DNA of 64,000 nt from Chromobacterium vaccinii (lineage in GTDB: Bacteria; Pseudomonadota; Gammaproteobacteria; Burkholderiales; Chromobacteriaceae). Below, piece by piece: positions 23,835-31,869 of the stretch. Each line of letters starts with the position of its first letter. Position 1 is the first letter of the stretch. The stretch is from positions 1-64,000 of the forward strand of contig NZ_JZJL01000026.1 of the NCBI RefSeq assembly GCF_000971335.1, in the 5' to 3' direction. The position numbers were made by a program, and so were the translations under genes. The notes beneath the pieces were generated by a model. It searched no databases. It saw only the letters and a program-made list of their open reading frames with translations, and was not told where the DNA came from.

Positions 23835-24839
23835 ATGAAACTGGCGATTCTCGGCGCCGGCGCATGGGGCAGCGCGCTGGCGATAGCTTTTGCCCGTCAC
23901 CACCAGGTGACCTTGTGGGCGCGCGACGCTGAACAGATCCGGCGGATGGACGCGGAGCGGGTAAACCAGCGTTACCTGCCCGACTGCCCGTTTCCGGAGC
24001 CGTTGACGCTGTCGTCGGACCTCGCGGCCGCTACGCATGACGCGGAGCTGGCGCTGATCGTCACGCCGATGGCGGGGCTGCGGCCCACGCTGAAGTCTCT
24101 GGTGGCGCTGGAGGCGCCGCCGCCGCCCATCCTGTGGGCGTGCAAGGGCTTCGAGGCCGGCTCCAGCCTGCTGCCGCACCAGGTGGCGGAGGAGGAGCTG
24201 CCGGCCGGCCACCTGTATGGCGCGTTGTCCGGCCCCAGCTTCGCTCGCGAAGTGGCGCAGGGCCTGCCGGCGGCGGCGGCCATCGCCTCCGACCACGCCG
24301 AGTTCGCCGCCAGCGTCGCGCGCGAGCTGCACAGCCCGCTGCTGCGACTGTACGCCAACGACGACCTTGTCGGCGTCGAGGTGGGCGGAGCGGTGAAGAA
24401 CGTGATGGCGATCGCCACCGGCGTCGCCGACGGGCTGAATTTCGGCTTGAACGCGCGCGCGGCTCTGATTACCCGCGGGCTGGCAGAGATCACCCGGCTC
24501 GCGATGGCGCTGGGCGCCAGCTCGCAGACCATGATGGGCCTGTCCGGCATGGGCGACCTGATCCTCACCTGCACCGGCGCGCTGTCGCGCAACCGCCAGG
24601 TGGGCCTGAAACTGGCCGAAGGCAAGCCGCTGCAGCAGGTGCTGGACGAACTGGGCCACGTGGCCGAGGGCGTCGCCACCGCGCGCGAGGTGCTGACCAT
24701 GGCCGAGCGGCTGCAGGTGGACATGCCGATCACCGCCGCGGTGTGCGGCCTGCTGTACCAGGGGCATGATCCTCAAACCGTGGTGGACGGCCTGCTCAGG
24801 CGCTCGCCGAAGTCCGAATCCGGCGGCTTGCTGGATTAG
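23835..24839 (+). CDS. gpsA: NAD(P)H-dependent glycerol-3-phosphate dehydrogenase
   Basis: Reduces dihydroxyacetone phosphate to sn-glycerol-3-phosphate for phospholipid synthesis. The 334-residue cytosolic enzyme has the N-terminal dinucleotide motif [10 protein letters not shown], the substrate-binding KGF (WACKGFE) and the catalytic lysine in [19 protein letters not shown] upstream of the ATG serves as ribosome-binding site. It is the last gene of the secB run and is followed by a strong terminator. Confidence 0.96.
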   Translation: MKLAILGAGAWGSALAIAFARHHQVTLWARDAEQIRRMDAERVNQRYLPDCPFPEPLTLSSDLAAATHDAELALIVTPMAGLRPTLKSLVALEAPPPPILWACKGFEAGSSLLPHQVAEEELPAGHLYGALSGPSFAREVAQGLPAAAAIASDHAEFAASVARELHSPLLRLYANDDLVGVEVGGAVKNVMAIATGVADGLNFGLNARAALITRGLAEITRLAMALGASSQTMMGLSGMGDLILTCTGALSRNRQVGLKLAEGKPLQQVLDELGHVAEGVATAREVLTMAERLQVDMPITAAVCGLLYQGHDPQTVVDGLLRRSPKSESGGLLD

Positions 24840-24854
24840 GCGCCAAAGACATCA

Positions 24855-24886
24855 AGGCCGCTCCCCCTCCGGGCAGCGGCCTTTTT
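24855..24886 (+). terminator. Rho-independent terminator after gpsA
   Basis: An 8-bp stem AGGCCGCT (24855-24862) / AGCGGCCT (24875-24882) is followed by a T run to 24886. It ends the secB-gpsA transcript; the convergent folE gene lies beyond. Confidence 0.9.
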
Positions 24887-24898
24887 CACGCCCGCCGT

Positions 24899-25519
24899 TC
24901 AGCGCTCGATCGCGCGCAGGAATTCGTTGCGGGCGTTGGCGTCGGTTTCGAAATCGCCGGCGTAGCACTGGGTGATCACCCGCTCGTCGCCGCGGCGGTT
25001 TTCCCCCATCAGCAGGCACAGCTGCTCGGCCTCGATCAGGCAGGCGGCGCCGCGCGCCCCGCCATGCTCGACCAGAGTGCGCGAAATCTCGTGGGTGATC
25101 CATTCCTGATAGGTGTAGCGATGGCTGATGGCGTCCACCATCCGCGCGATGCGGCCGAAGCCGTGCAGCCGGCCGCCGGGCAGATAGGCGACGTGGGCGA
25201 CGCCGCGGAAGGGCAGCAAGTGGTGCGGGCACATGCCGTGGACCGCCAGGCTGCGTATCACCACCATGTCGCGGCGGTCGTCGGCGAAGCCGCTGCCCAG
25301 CGCCTCGGCGGGGACGGTGTCGTAGCCGTCCAGCAGGCGCTTCTGCCACAGCTCGCGCACGCGCTGGGCGGTCTTGCCGGTGTGGATGGGGTCGATGGCG
25401 ATGCCGCTGGCGGTCAGCATGTCGGCCACCGCTTTTTCGAAGGCGGCGGCGTCGAAGGGCCGGACGCGGTCGAGCGGGCGCTGGCAGGCGGAGTGGTCGT
25501 GATCGTCGATGAAAGACAT
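24899..25519 (-). CDS. folE: GTP cyclohydrolase I
   Basis: Converts GTP to 7,8-dihydroneopterin triphosphate, the entry to folate synthesis. 206 residues. Zinc ligands fit: Cys and His in MCPHHLLPF and the distal Cys in VITQCYAGDF. The block GRIARMVDAISHRYTYQEW corresponds to the conserved core, although E. coli-type FolE reads SKLNRIVRFF there, so this belongs to a diverged subgroup (more like short betaproteobacterial copies). GGAG precedes the ATG. It is not in an operon with other folate genes here. Confidence 0.87.
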   Translation of the reverse strand: MSFIDDHDHSACQRPLDRVRPFDAAAFEKAVADMLTASGIAIDPIHTGKTAQRVRELWQKRLLDGYDTVPAEALGSGFADDRRDMVVIRSLAVHGMCPHHLLPFRGVAHVAYLPGGRLHGFGRIARMVDAISHRYTYQEWITHEISRTLVEHGGARGAACLIEAEQLCLLMGENRRGDERVITQCYAGDFETDANARNEFLRAIER

Positions 25520-25670
25520 GGCGCGGCTCCATTGCGGTGGGACGGAGGGGCGGCCTGGCCCGGAGAGGGGACAGCCGCCTGTGTTTGCATGGTATCGGGA
25601 GGCGGGCCGTCTTGACGATCGGATTCCGTCCGTTTATTTCGATTTCTGCGCGCGGGGCGGCGCGCTCCGC

Positions 25671-27401
25671 TTATTTTTTAGCGACTGGGCATTCCTGCGG
25701 CGCGTAGGGATAGCGCGGCCGCAGCCGCAGCCCTCCGGCGTCCAGGTCGGGCAGCAGCGGGGGAACGGCTCGCGCCAGTCCCGCCGCCAGCGCTTCCAGC
25801 GGGGCCGGGCAGGCGGCGGGAAGGTCGTAGGTGGCGGCGAGCGTCCACAGGCCCTGGGCGTTGCGCTGTAACAGCGACAAGCGGGCGGCAAGCTTTTCCG
25901 CCAGCAGCACTTCCGGCTTGCCGCCGCCGCTGTAGTCGCCGACATAGGCGTCGCATTCATTCCGGCCGTCCAGCAGGCAGGACGGCAGTTCGCCGGTTCG
26001 CTTGGCGGCTTGTTTCCAGTCCTGGGCCAGGAAGCCGGCCGGCAGCGGGGCCGGGCCGCGCGGGCGGACCGCCTGGGCCGGAGGCTTGGGCTGGGGCTTG
26101 TCCTCGCTTAGCGCGTCGCCGGCCTTGCGGCGGATGGCGCCGTCGACGCCGGAATCGTCCCTCAGCCGCAGCAGGGCCGCATGGCCATAGCGCAGCCCCT
26201 GATAGCGCAGGAAATCGAAGTCGAAGCGCTCCGCGGCCACGCGGCCGGCTTGCAGCCGGGACAACTGGCTGGACACCGAGATCCGCGCCGGGTCGGCCAG
26301 CGGCGTTAGCACGGCGGCCAGCAGGGCGAGCGATAGCCAGGCGGCGCCGATGTTGGCGCAGGCCACGCCGGCGAGCCCGGCCTGCCGACGCAAGGCCGCC
26401 CAGCCGTAGCCGACGGCGTAGCAGGCGCCGAGGATGACGAGGCTGGCGGCGAACACCCGGTCCGGCGACCAGCCATACTGGCCGACGCGCAGCGCCAGCG
26501 CGTAGGCGGCCAGCGCCTGCAGCGGCGCGAGCAGCAGGCAGGCGGCGCGCAGGCTGAGCCGGATGACGCGGCTGGGCTGCTCGTTGCCGTCCTGGTAGGC
26601 GGTGTTCAGCAGAAAGATCAGCAGCCCGCTCGCGCCGAGCAACAGCGCGGAGGCGTGGCCGGTCTTCCACAGGCTGTCCAGCCCGGTGAAAGGCAGCAGC
26701 GCGAGAAAGGCGCCGATCAACAGGGCAAGCAAGGGCAGCAGCCAGGACAGCAGGGTCAGCAGCAGCGAGCGCAGCCCCTGGATGATGCCCGGGCGGACAT
26801 CGCTCAGATGCAGGCCGGCCGACAGCGCCAGCGTGCTGGCCGGTATCGCGAACTCGGCTTCGCCTATCAGCCGGCGCAGGCCGCCTATGCCCACCAGGGC
26901 GAACAGCTCGGCGCCCAGATTCAGGATCAGCCAGAACACGCCGACGAACAGGCCGGAAAACATCAGCTGCAGGCCAAGCTTCCAGGCGGTGTCGAAATAG
27001 GCGGGGTAGGACGCCCGCCAGCGCCGCTCGCTTTCGCCGGCCAGGATCAGCGGCCAGGCGATGAACAGCAGCGTGGCGACGCCCAGCATCGCCAGCGCCC
27101 CCGGCATCAGGTCCGAGCGCGCGGCGTGCTCCAGCCCGACGCGCCAGCGGTCATGCGCGCCGACGACTGCGACGGCCAGGGCCAGTCCCGCCAGCCAGGC
27201 CGCCAGCCGGGAGGGGCGCAGCGCGCCGACCCCGGTCTGGCACAGCAGGGGCAGAGACGCGGCGGCGAGCAGCAGCGGCGAGAACAGCAGCGGGTGGAGG
27301 GCCAGCCAGCCGCCATGGTCCGACGCGCGGTACAGCGCGTAAAGCGCGATTCCTTGCAGCAGGCCGATGGCGGCGCGAAAGTGGAATGGGTTCATGAACA
27401 T
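25671..27401 (-). CDS. DUF4153 membrane protein
   Basis: 576-residue inner-membrane protein with about 12 hydrophobic segments over residues 10-380, matching the DUF4153 family of unknown function. After the membrane part comes a charged region and a proline-rich stretch (QPKPPAQAVRPRGPAP, about residue 460), then a C-terminal soluble domain with GDYSGGGKPEVLLAEK, similar to FG-GAP/VCBS-like repeat segments. ATG at 27401 and 27395 are both possible; neither has a good Shine-Dalgarno. Function is unknown; the soluble tail may face the periplasm. Confidence 0.75.
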   Translation of the reverse strand: MFMNPFHFRAAIGLLQGIALYALYRASDHGGWLALHPLLFSPLLLAAASLPLLCQTGVGALRPSRLAAWLAGLALAVAVVGAHDRWRVGLEHAARSDLMPGALAMLGVATLLFIAWPLILAGESERRWRASYPAYFDTAWKLGLQLMFSGLFVGVFWLILNLGAELFALVGIGGLRRLIGEAEFAIPASTLALSAGLHLSDVRPGIIQGLRSLLLTLLSWLLPLLALLIGAFLALLPFTGLDSLWKTGHASALLLGASGLLIFLLNTAYQDGNEQPSRVIRLSLRAACLLLAPLQALAAYALALRVGQYGWSPDRVFAASLVILGACYAVGYGWAALRRQAGLAGVACANIGAAWLSLALLAAVLTPLADPARISVSSQLSRLQAGRVAAERFDFDFLRYQGLRYGHAALLRLRDDSGVDGAIRRKAGDALSEDKPQPKPPAQAVRPRGPAPLPAGFLAQDWKQAAKRTGELPSCLLDGRNECDAYVGDYSGGGKPEVLLAEKLAARLSLLQRNAQGLWTLAATYDLPAACPAPLEALAAGLARAVPPLLPDLDAGGLRLRPRYPYAPQECPVAKK

Positions 27402-27450
27402 GCCGGGAGAGGAAAAATTTTCCCGATCCTAGCATGAATGGAAAAATCGA

Positions 27451-28632
27451 TCAGGCGCGCAGCCCCAGCGCGTAGCGGATCGCCTCGCGCTTCAGCGGGC
27501 CGGCCTTGTCCGCCAGCCTGAGCCCCAGGCCGCGCAGCAGGCGCAGCGGACCGATGTCGTTGGAAAAGCCATAGCAGAACGCGTCCATGCCGGCCTGCAT
27601 CGCCAGATTGGCCGGCTTGCGCGCGCGCTGGTAGCGCGCCAGCGTCTTCCCGCAGGCCCAATCCTCTCCCTTGGCGCGGGCGTCCAGAATGGTCCGGGCC
27701 AGCGCGGCGGCGTCCTGGAAGCCCAGGTTGACGCCCTGGCCGGCCAGCGGATGGATGGTGTGGGCGGCGTCGCCGGCCAGCGCCACGCCGTCCTTGACGT
27801 AGCATTGGGCATGGCGGCGGGTCAGGCCGAAGCTGCCGCGCGCGGTCAATTCCCGGATGCCGGGCAGCTTGCGCGGAAAAGCCTGGCTGACCGCGGCGAT
27901 CAACTCGTCGTCGCCCAGCGCCAGCAAGCGCTTCACCTCTTCCGGCCGGTGGTACCACACCAGGGAGGCCGCATCCCCGGTCAGCGGCAGGAAGGCCTGC
28001 GGGCCGTCGGGGGTGAAGCGTTGCCAGGTGATGTCCTGCTGGCCGCCCTCCATCCGGCAGGACAGCACCAGCGCCTGCATCGGGTAATCCCAGCCGGTGA
28101 CGCCGATGCCGGCGGCGTCGCGCACCTGCGAACGGGCGCCGTCGGCGGCGATCAGCAAGCGGGCCTGAATCCGGCCGCCATCGGACAGCGTCAGTTGCGA
28201 GGCCTGGGGCCGGTAGACGATTTCCGACACTATGGCCGGACAGCGGTAGTCGATGTCGCCCTTGCCCTTCAGCGCCGCGGTGGCGGCCAGCTGAACCACG
28301 CGGTTTTCCACGATGTGGCCCAGTTCCGCCACGCCGGCTTCGTCGGCGTCGAACAGTGTGCCTGCGGCCTCGTCGCCTTCCCATACCTGCATCCGGCGGT
28401 AGGGTGCGGCGCGCATCGCCAGCACTGGCTCCCAGGCGCCTATGGTCCGCAGAAAGGAGGCGGAGGCCGGGCTGATCGCCGACACCCGCAGATCGGGCGC
28501 CTGCTCCGGCGCGAACGGCGCGGGGGCCTCTCTTTCCAGCACGCAGACCGACAATCCCTGCCCGCTCAGCGCGGCGCCCAGCGCGCTGCCCACCATGCCG
28601 CCGCCGACGATGACGATGTCGCGATGTTCCAT
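27451..28632 (-). CDS. FAD-dependent UbiH/UbiF/Coq6-family hydroxylase
   Basis: Flavin monooxygenase of the ubiquinone-hydroxylase family, 393 residues. Motifs in order: FAD-binding GGGMVGSALG, the NAD(P)H/FAD motif ADGARSQVRDAAG, and GDAAHTIHPLAGQGVNLG. It most likely hydroxylates a ring carbon in ubiquinone biosynthesis. Which position (UbiH, UbiF or UbiI type) cannot be settled from sequence reading alone; UbiF-like is my guess. The ATG at 28632 has AAGGAG at 6 nt, better than the one at 28650. Confidence 0.85.
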   Translation of the reverse strand: MEHRDIVIVGGGMVGSALGAALSGQGLSVCVLEREAPAPFAPEQAPDLRVSAISPASASFLRTIGAWEPVLAMRAAPYRRMQVWEGDEAAGTLFDADEAGVAELGHIVENRVVQLAATAALKGKGDIDYRCPAIVSEIVYRPQASQLTLSDGGRIQARLLIAADGARSQVRDAAGIGVTGWDYPMQALVLSCRMEGGQQDITWQRFTPDGPQAFLPLTGDAASLVWYHRPEEVKRLLALGDDELIAAVSQAFPRKLPGIRELTARGSFGLTRRHAQCYVKDGVALAGDAAHTIHPLAGQGVNLGFQDAAALARTILDARAKGEDWACGKTLARYQRARKPANLAMQAGMDAFCYGFSNDIGPLRLLRGLGLRLADKAGPLKREAIRYALGLRA

Positions 28633-28650
28633 TGCATTCTCCTTGTTCAT

Positions 28651-28787
28651 GCCTGTTCAAAGCCTGCTGCGCGTCGGCGATACGGCGTTGAAAGCATCTT
28701 CAGAATGTTCACCGTATGTGCATTCCGCTTCTGTCAGCCGTTTTCGCCTTGTCTCGCGCGAGCTAGCGAGACTTTGAACAGGCTCTT
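28651..28787. repeat. MITE-like repeat with 12-bp terminal inverted repeats
   Basis: GCCTGTTCAAAG (28651-28662) and CTTTGAACAGGC (28772-28783) are perfect inverted repeats around ~109 nt of non-coding DNA. Inside the right end is a second dyad, GTCTCGC (28751-28757) / GCGAGAC (28766-28772). An 18-nt copy of the right end (GACTTTGAACAGGCTCTT) recurs at 30454-30471. No transposase is present, so a non-autonomous element or dispersed intergenic repeat is likely. Confidence 0.65.
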
Positions 28788-28817
28788 AGGCCGGCGCGGC
28801 GCCGGCGCGAATGGCGC

Positions 28818-29783
28818 TCATTCTGGCGATGGCGGCCGAATGCCGCTTTGGCCTGGATCAATGCCGGCTTCAAGCAGCGCGCGCATCCGCGGCACCACGT
28901 GCTGGATGAAGGCTTCGTATTTGCGCGGTAGAGGGTGGCGGTAGGGGTAGACCAGGTAGACCGGCCAGCAGTCGTGGCTCCAGCCCGGCAGCACCGGAGC
29001 CAGGCGGCCGCTTTTCAGGTGCTCGCTGGCGACGTAGGCCGGCAGCAGCGCGACGCCGCTGCCGGCGATGGCGGCGGACAGCAGTGGCGCGTACTGGTGG
29101 CTGCTGAGCACCGGCTGCACCCGAACCTGCTTCTGCTGGCCGTCCTTTTCCAGCAGCCACTCCGGCGTGTCGCGCAGTTTGGGGCGGCTGGTGTCCAGCA
29201 GGATGCGGTGCAGCGGCAGGTCGTCGGGCGTCTCGAGCGGCGGCGCCTTGGCCAGGTAGTCAGGCGAGGCGAACGCCCACTCGCGCACCAGCCCCAGCGG
29301 CTTGGCCACCAGCGCGTCGTCGTGGATGTTGCGGGTGCGGACGCAGAAATCCAGCCCCTCGGAGATCGGATCCTGCAGCCGGTTTTCCACCTGCAGCTTC
29401 AGTTGCAGGCCGGGATGCAGCACCGCCAGCTCGGCCAGGATGGGGGCCAGCAGGTATTGGGCGAAGGAGGTGATGGAGCTGATCACCAGCGGTCCGCTGA
29501 CCTCGCCGTCAGCCTCATTGATGTCTATCCGGGCCCGCTCCAGCAGGCAGCGCAACTCGCGGGCGTGCACGGCCAGCCGCTGGCCGGCTTCGGTCAGCGC
29601 CACGCGGCGGGTATTGCGCAGCACCAGCACTGTGCCGAACTGTTTCTCCAGCGCTTTCACCAGTTGGCTGACCCGGCTCTTGGTGCAGTCCAGCTCTTCG
29701 GCGGCGGCGGTGAAGCTGCCGCGGCGGACCAGCGCGTCGAAGGCAAGCAGCGCTTGGGAGTCGGGTAGGTAGTTTGTTCTCAT
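28818..29783 (-). CDS. LysR-family transcriptional regulator
   Basis: 321-residue regulator. The DNA-binding domain covers residues 10-70 (FDALVRRGSFTAAAEELD, KSRVSQLVKALEKQFG, RNTRRVALTEAGQ); the effector domain follows (SGPLVISSITSFAQYLLAPI). The HTH reads CTKSRVSQ rather than the common S.pavS. It is divergent from two small, apparently damaged ORFs, which may have been its targets. The intergenic stretch 29784-29870 is AT-rich. Inducer unknown. Confidence 0.9.
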   Translation of the reverse strand: MRTNYLPDSQALLAFDALVRRGSFTAAAEELDCTKSRVSQLVKALEKQFGTVLVLRNTRRVALTEAGQRLAVHARELRCLLERARIDINEADGEVSGPLVISSITSFAQYLLAPILAELAVLHPGLQLKLQVENRLQDPISEGLDFCVRTRNIHDDALVAKPLGLVREWAFASPDYLAKAPPLETPDDLPLHRILLDTSRPKLRDTPEWLLEKDGQQKQVRVQPVLSSHQYAPLLSAAIAGSGVALLPAYVASEHLKSGRLAPVLPGWSHDCWPVYLVYPYRHPLPRKYEAFIQHVVPRMRALLEAGIDPGQSGIRPPSPE

Positions 29784-29882
29784 TTCATGAACAGTTTGTC
29801 ACGGGATATAGGATTTTTCAAATGAATCACATCCGATAGCATCTTAGTTTGGTAAAAAAATTAAACAGTTGTGGAGGCGAAA

Positions 29883-30062
29883 ATGCTTAGGAAAATCTTG
29901 AGAGCATACCGGGATTGGTGGTGGCAAGGGATTAGCGAACATGCCCGGCGAGTGTGCCGCGATGAGAGCGAGGCTCTTGAGCGGATTCGGGGGCTTGGTG
30001 TCCGAAGGGCGCGCGATGCTGGCGAGCCATCCCGCGGAACATGCCGGCGCGATGATATTTAG
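29883..30062 (+). CDS. Small Arg/Trp-rich ORF, possibly frameshifted DUF1127-like
   Basis: 59 codons starting MLRKILRAYRDWWWQG, with GGAGG 5 nt before the ATG. The N-terminus resembles DUF1127 small proteins, which are often divergent from LysR genes as here. The family-like continuation may lie in the next frame: a switch at the GGGGG run (29989-29993) would read LVSEGRAMLASHPAEH. So it may be a damaged gene. Family assignment is tentative. Confidence 0.3.
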   Translation: MLRKILRAYRDWWWQGISEHARRVCRDESEALERIRGLGVRRARDAGEPSRGTCRRDDI

Positions 30063-30069
30063 GAGAGCG

Positions 30070-30192
30070 ATGCGCGATTGGTCTGAATGGTGTTTCAGGC
30101 AGGCGATCGACAGGCGCCATGTGCAAGAGCTTGCGCGAGGGGCATCTCCGCTGCGTTCCGGGATGGGTTTGCCGCGGCGTCGAGGAGAATGA
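30070..30192 (+). CDS. Small 40-residue ORF, possibly DUF1127-like
   Basis: Begins MRDWSEWCFRQAIDRRHVQE and is preceded by AGGAG (30061-30065). The segment HVQELARG...MGLPRR resembles the H/L-R-E-L...D-I-G-L-S-R pattern of DUF1127 proteins, but imperfectly. It follows the 29883 ORF by 7 nt, as a tandem pair would. It could also be a decayed remnant; no function can be given. Confidence 0.28.
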   Translation: MRDWSEWCFRQAIDRRHVQELARGASPLRSGMGLPRRRGE

Positions 30193-30941
30193 GACGGGCA
30201 TTCATGGCCATCATGTCTGCGAGCGTCTGGGAAGAGTCGGACGGCAATGTTTCCGACTTAGATGGCGGGAGCCTCTGCCAGCCATTGCCGCGGGGCTGAG
30301 CGAAACCTTGCGAGTCTTGTCGATGGATGCGAACCAGCGAAGGGCGAGCAGGGATTCGGCAGTCTTGGCCCGGACGCGGGGCCGCTGAGCGGGAGACTGG
30401 CGGAATTGGAGGCAGATCTTCATGCGCTGCTCCGCCAGCGCTGTTCGCGAAAAGACTTTGAACAGGCTCTTGGGCAATCGTGCTCGAATGATACGGAGGC
30501 ATGCGCGTTTTCATGACTCTGGTTGCATTTTGATACCATGAATGTCATCATGATATCCATTTTGAATTAAATTCATATTGAGCTGTTGGTCCTGCCAACG
30601 CTCGCGCTGCAGCTTGGACTCCAGCTAAAGAAAACTGGGCGTGCCGACCCGGTAGGGTTTCATTGGTCCGCCTGTCCTATGGTTTGGAGATCATTATCAT
30701 CATTGTCTGATTCATGCCGAACCATATAAAAATATGCATTGCAGCGAATTGGCCAGAGCTGCGGATTGAAATCATGCCTGTCGCAGCACTGAGTGTTCAG
30801 TTGATGATGTTTCTATTTCTGGCACCCGGATATTGGAAAACATATCCCTGCTAAGTAAAAGTCGGTTTGCTAATCAGAGGTTGAGATAGTTGCTCTACAC
30901 ATAGTGCCGATCGCTTTTTAATACAATTGGGGTAACAGCCT

Positions 30942-31832
30942 ATGAAGCTGAGTCATTTCTTTCTCGCCATATTCGTAATGGCCATTTGGGGGGTCAATTT
31001 TTCAGTAATAAAAATAGGCTTGTCCTCGGTGGATCCATTTGTGCTGGCTGGTTTGAGGTTTGCGTTGTGTGCGTTGCCTGCGGTCTTTTTTATCAAGCGG
31101 CCTTCTGTGCCATTGAAGTATATGGCACTGTATGGCTTGATATTCGGGGTCGGATTGTGGGGTGTCGTTAATGTTGGCATTCAGGTGGGAATTTCCGCAG
31201 GCATTGCTTCCCTGATACTTCAATTTAGCGCCTTTTTTACCATGCTGCTTGGCGCTTGGGTTTTTAAAGAGCGTTTGTCTCCATATCAAATTTATGGGAT
31301 GGGGATCGCATTGCTTGGCTTGGCGTTGATCATAGCGGTGACAGATGGCAGCGTGACTTATGCCGGGGTTGTGCTGGTGGTATTGGGGGCCGCATCATGG
31401 AGTGTGGCTAATGTTCTCGTAAAAAAAATAGCAGTGCGCCAAATTTTTGAGTTTTTGGTATGGTCCAGCTTATTTTCTCCTATCCCTTTATTTTTGATTT
31501 CATATTTTGAGCATGGCTGGGTTGGTTATGTGAGGCTTTTCAACCATTTTGATGGTAAGGCACTATTTTCTATTTTGTTTCAAGTCTACCCGACAACATT
31601 ATTTGGCTACTGGGTATGGAATTCATTATTGAAAAAATATCCAGTTTCCACAGTGGCGCCGCTGTCATTGATGGTGCCTATTTTCGGCATGCTTGGTTCT
31701 ATTGCTATTTTCGGTGAAACCGTAGGTGCCGTTAAATTGGCGGCAATGGTTTTTATTTTGTTGGGACTGATTGTTGGACTTTACGGGCATCGAGTCCGAA
31801 CGTATTTCGATTTTAAGACTCAGTCTCGGTAG
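30942..31832 (+). CDS. EamA-family (DMT) exporter
   Basis: 296 residues with about ten membrane segments and two EamA repeats. The N-terminus (VMAIWGVNFSVIKIGL) and the loop VAPLSLMVPIFGMLGS closely follow E. coli EamA, the O-acetylserine/cysteine exporter, so metabolite or amino acid export is plausible. Codon use is AT-rich compared with the rest of the window (many AUU, UUU, AAA codons), a sign of horizontal transfer. GGGGTAA precedes the ATG. The Tat-exported PLP enzyme gene follows 37 nt later and is probably in the same operon. Confidence 0.85.
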   Translation: MKLSHFFLAIFVMAIWGVNFSVIKIGLSSVDPFVLAGLRFALCALPAVFFIKRPSVPLKYMALYGLIFGVGLWGVVNVGIQVGISAGIASLILQFSAFFTMLLGAWVFKERLSPYQIYGMGIALLGLALIIAVTDGSVTYAGVVLVVLGAASWSVANVLVKKIAVRQIFEFLVWSSLFSPIPLFLISYFEHGWVGYVRLFNHFDGKALFSILFQVYPTTLFGYWVWNSLLKKYPVSTVAPLSLMVPIFGMLGSIAIFGETVGAVKLAAMVFILLGLIVGLYGHRVRTYFDFKTQSR

Positions 31833-31869
31833 GAAAAATTTTAACTAAATCTTTGTCAGGAGAGTGGTT

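Larger units (their letters stand above)
29784..30941. other. 1.16-kb region without a confident gene
   Basis: Left part: AT-rich promoter-like DNA, then two short ORFs with ribosome-binding sites (29883 and 30070, listed separately). From 30193 to 30520 only overlapping short frames in several phases are seen, with no recognisable product, which suggests decayed coding sequence. An 18-nt copy of the MITE-like end lies at 30454-30471. From about 30520 base composition shifts to AT-rich, with no ORF, up to the EamA gene at 30942. This looks like a junction of acquired DNA. Confidence 0.6.

Noticed and set aside
25647-25664. Terminator after the DUF4153 gene
   Set aside because: GCGCGC/GCGCGC hairpin without a T tract on the minus strand; too weak to call.
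30193-30520. Short ORFs on both strands (for example 30262-30516 and 30095-30514)
   Set aside because: They overlap one another, lack clear ribosome-binding sites and have no recognisable family; treated as decayed or non-coding.
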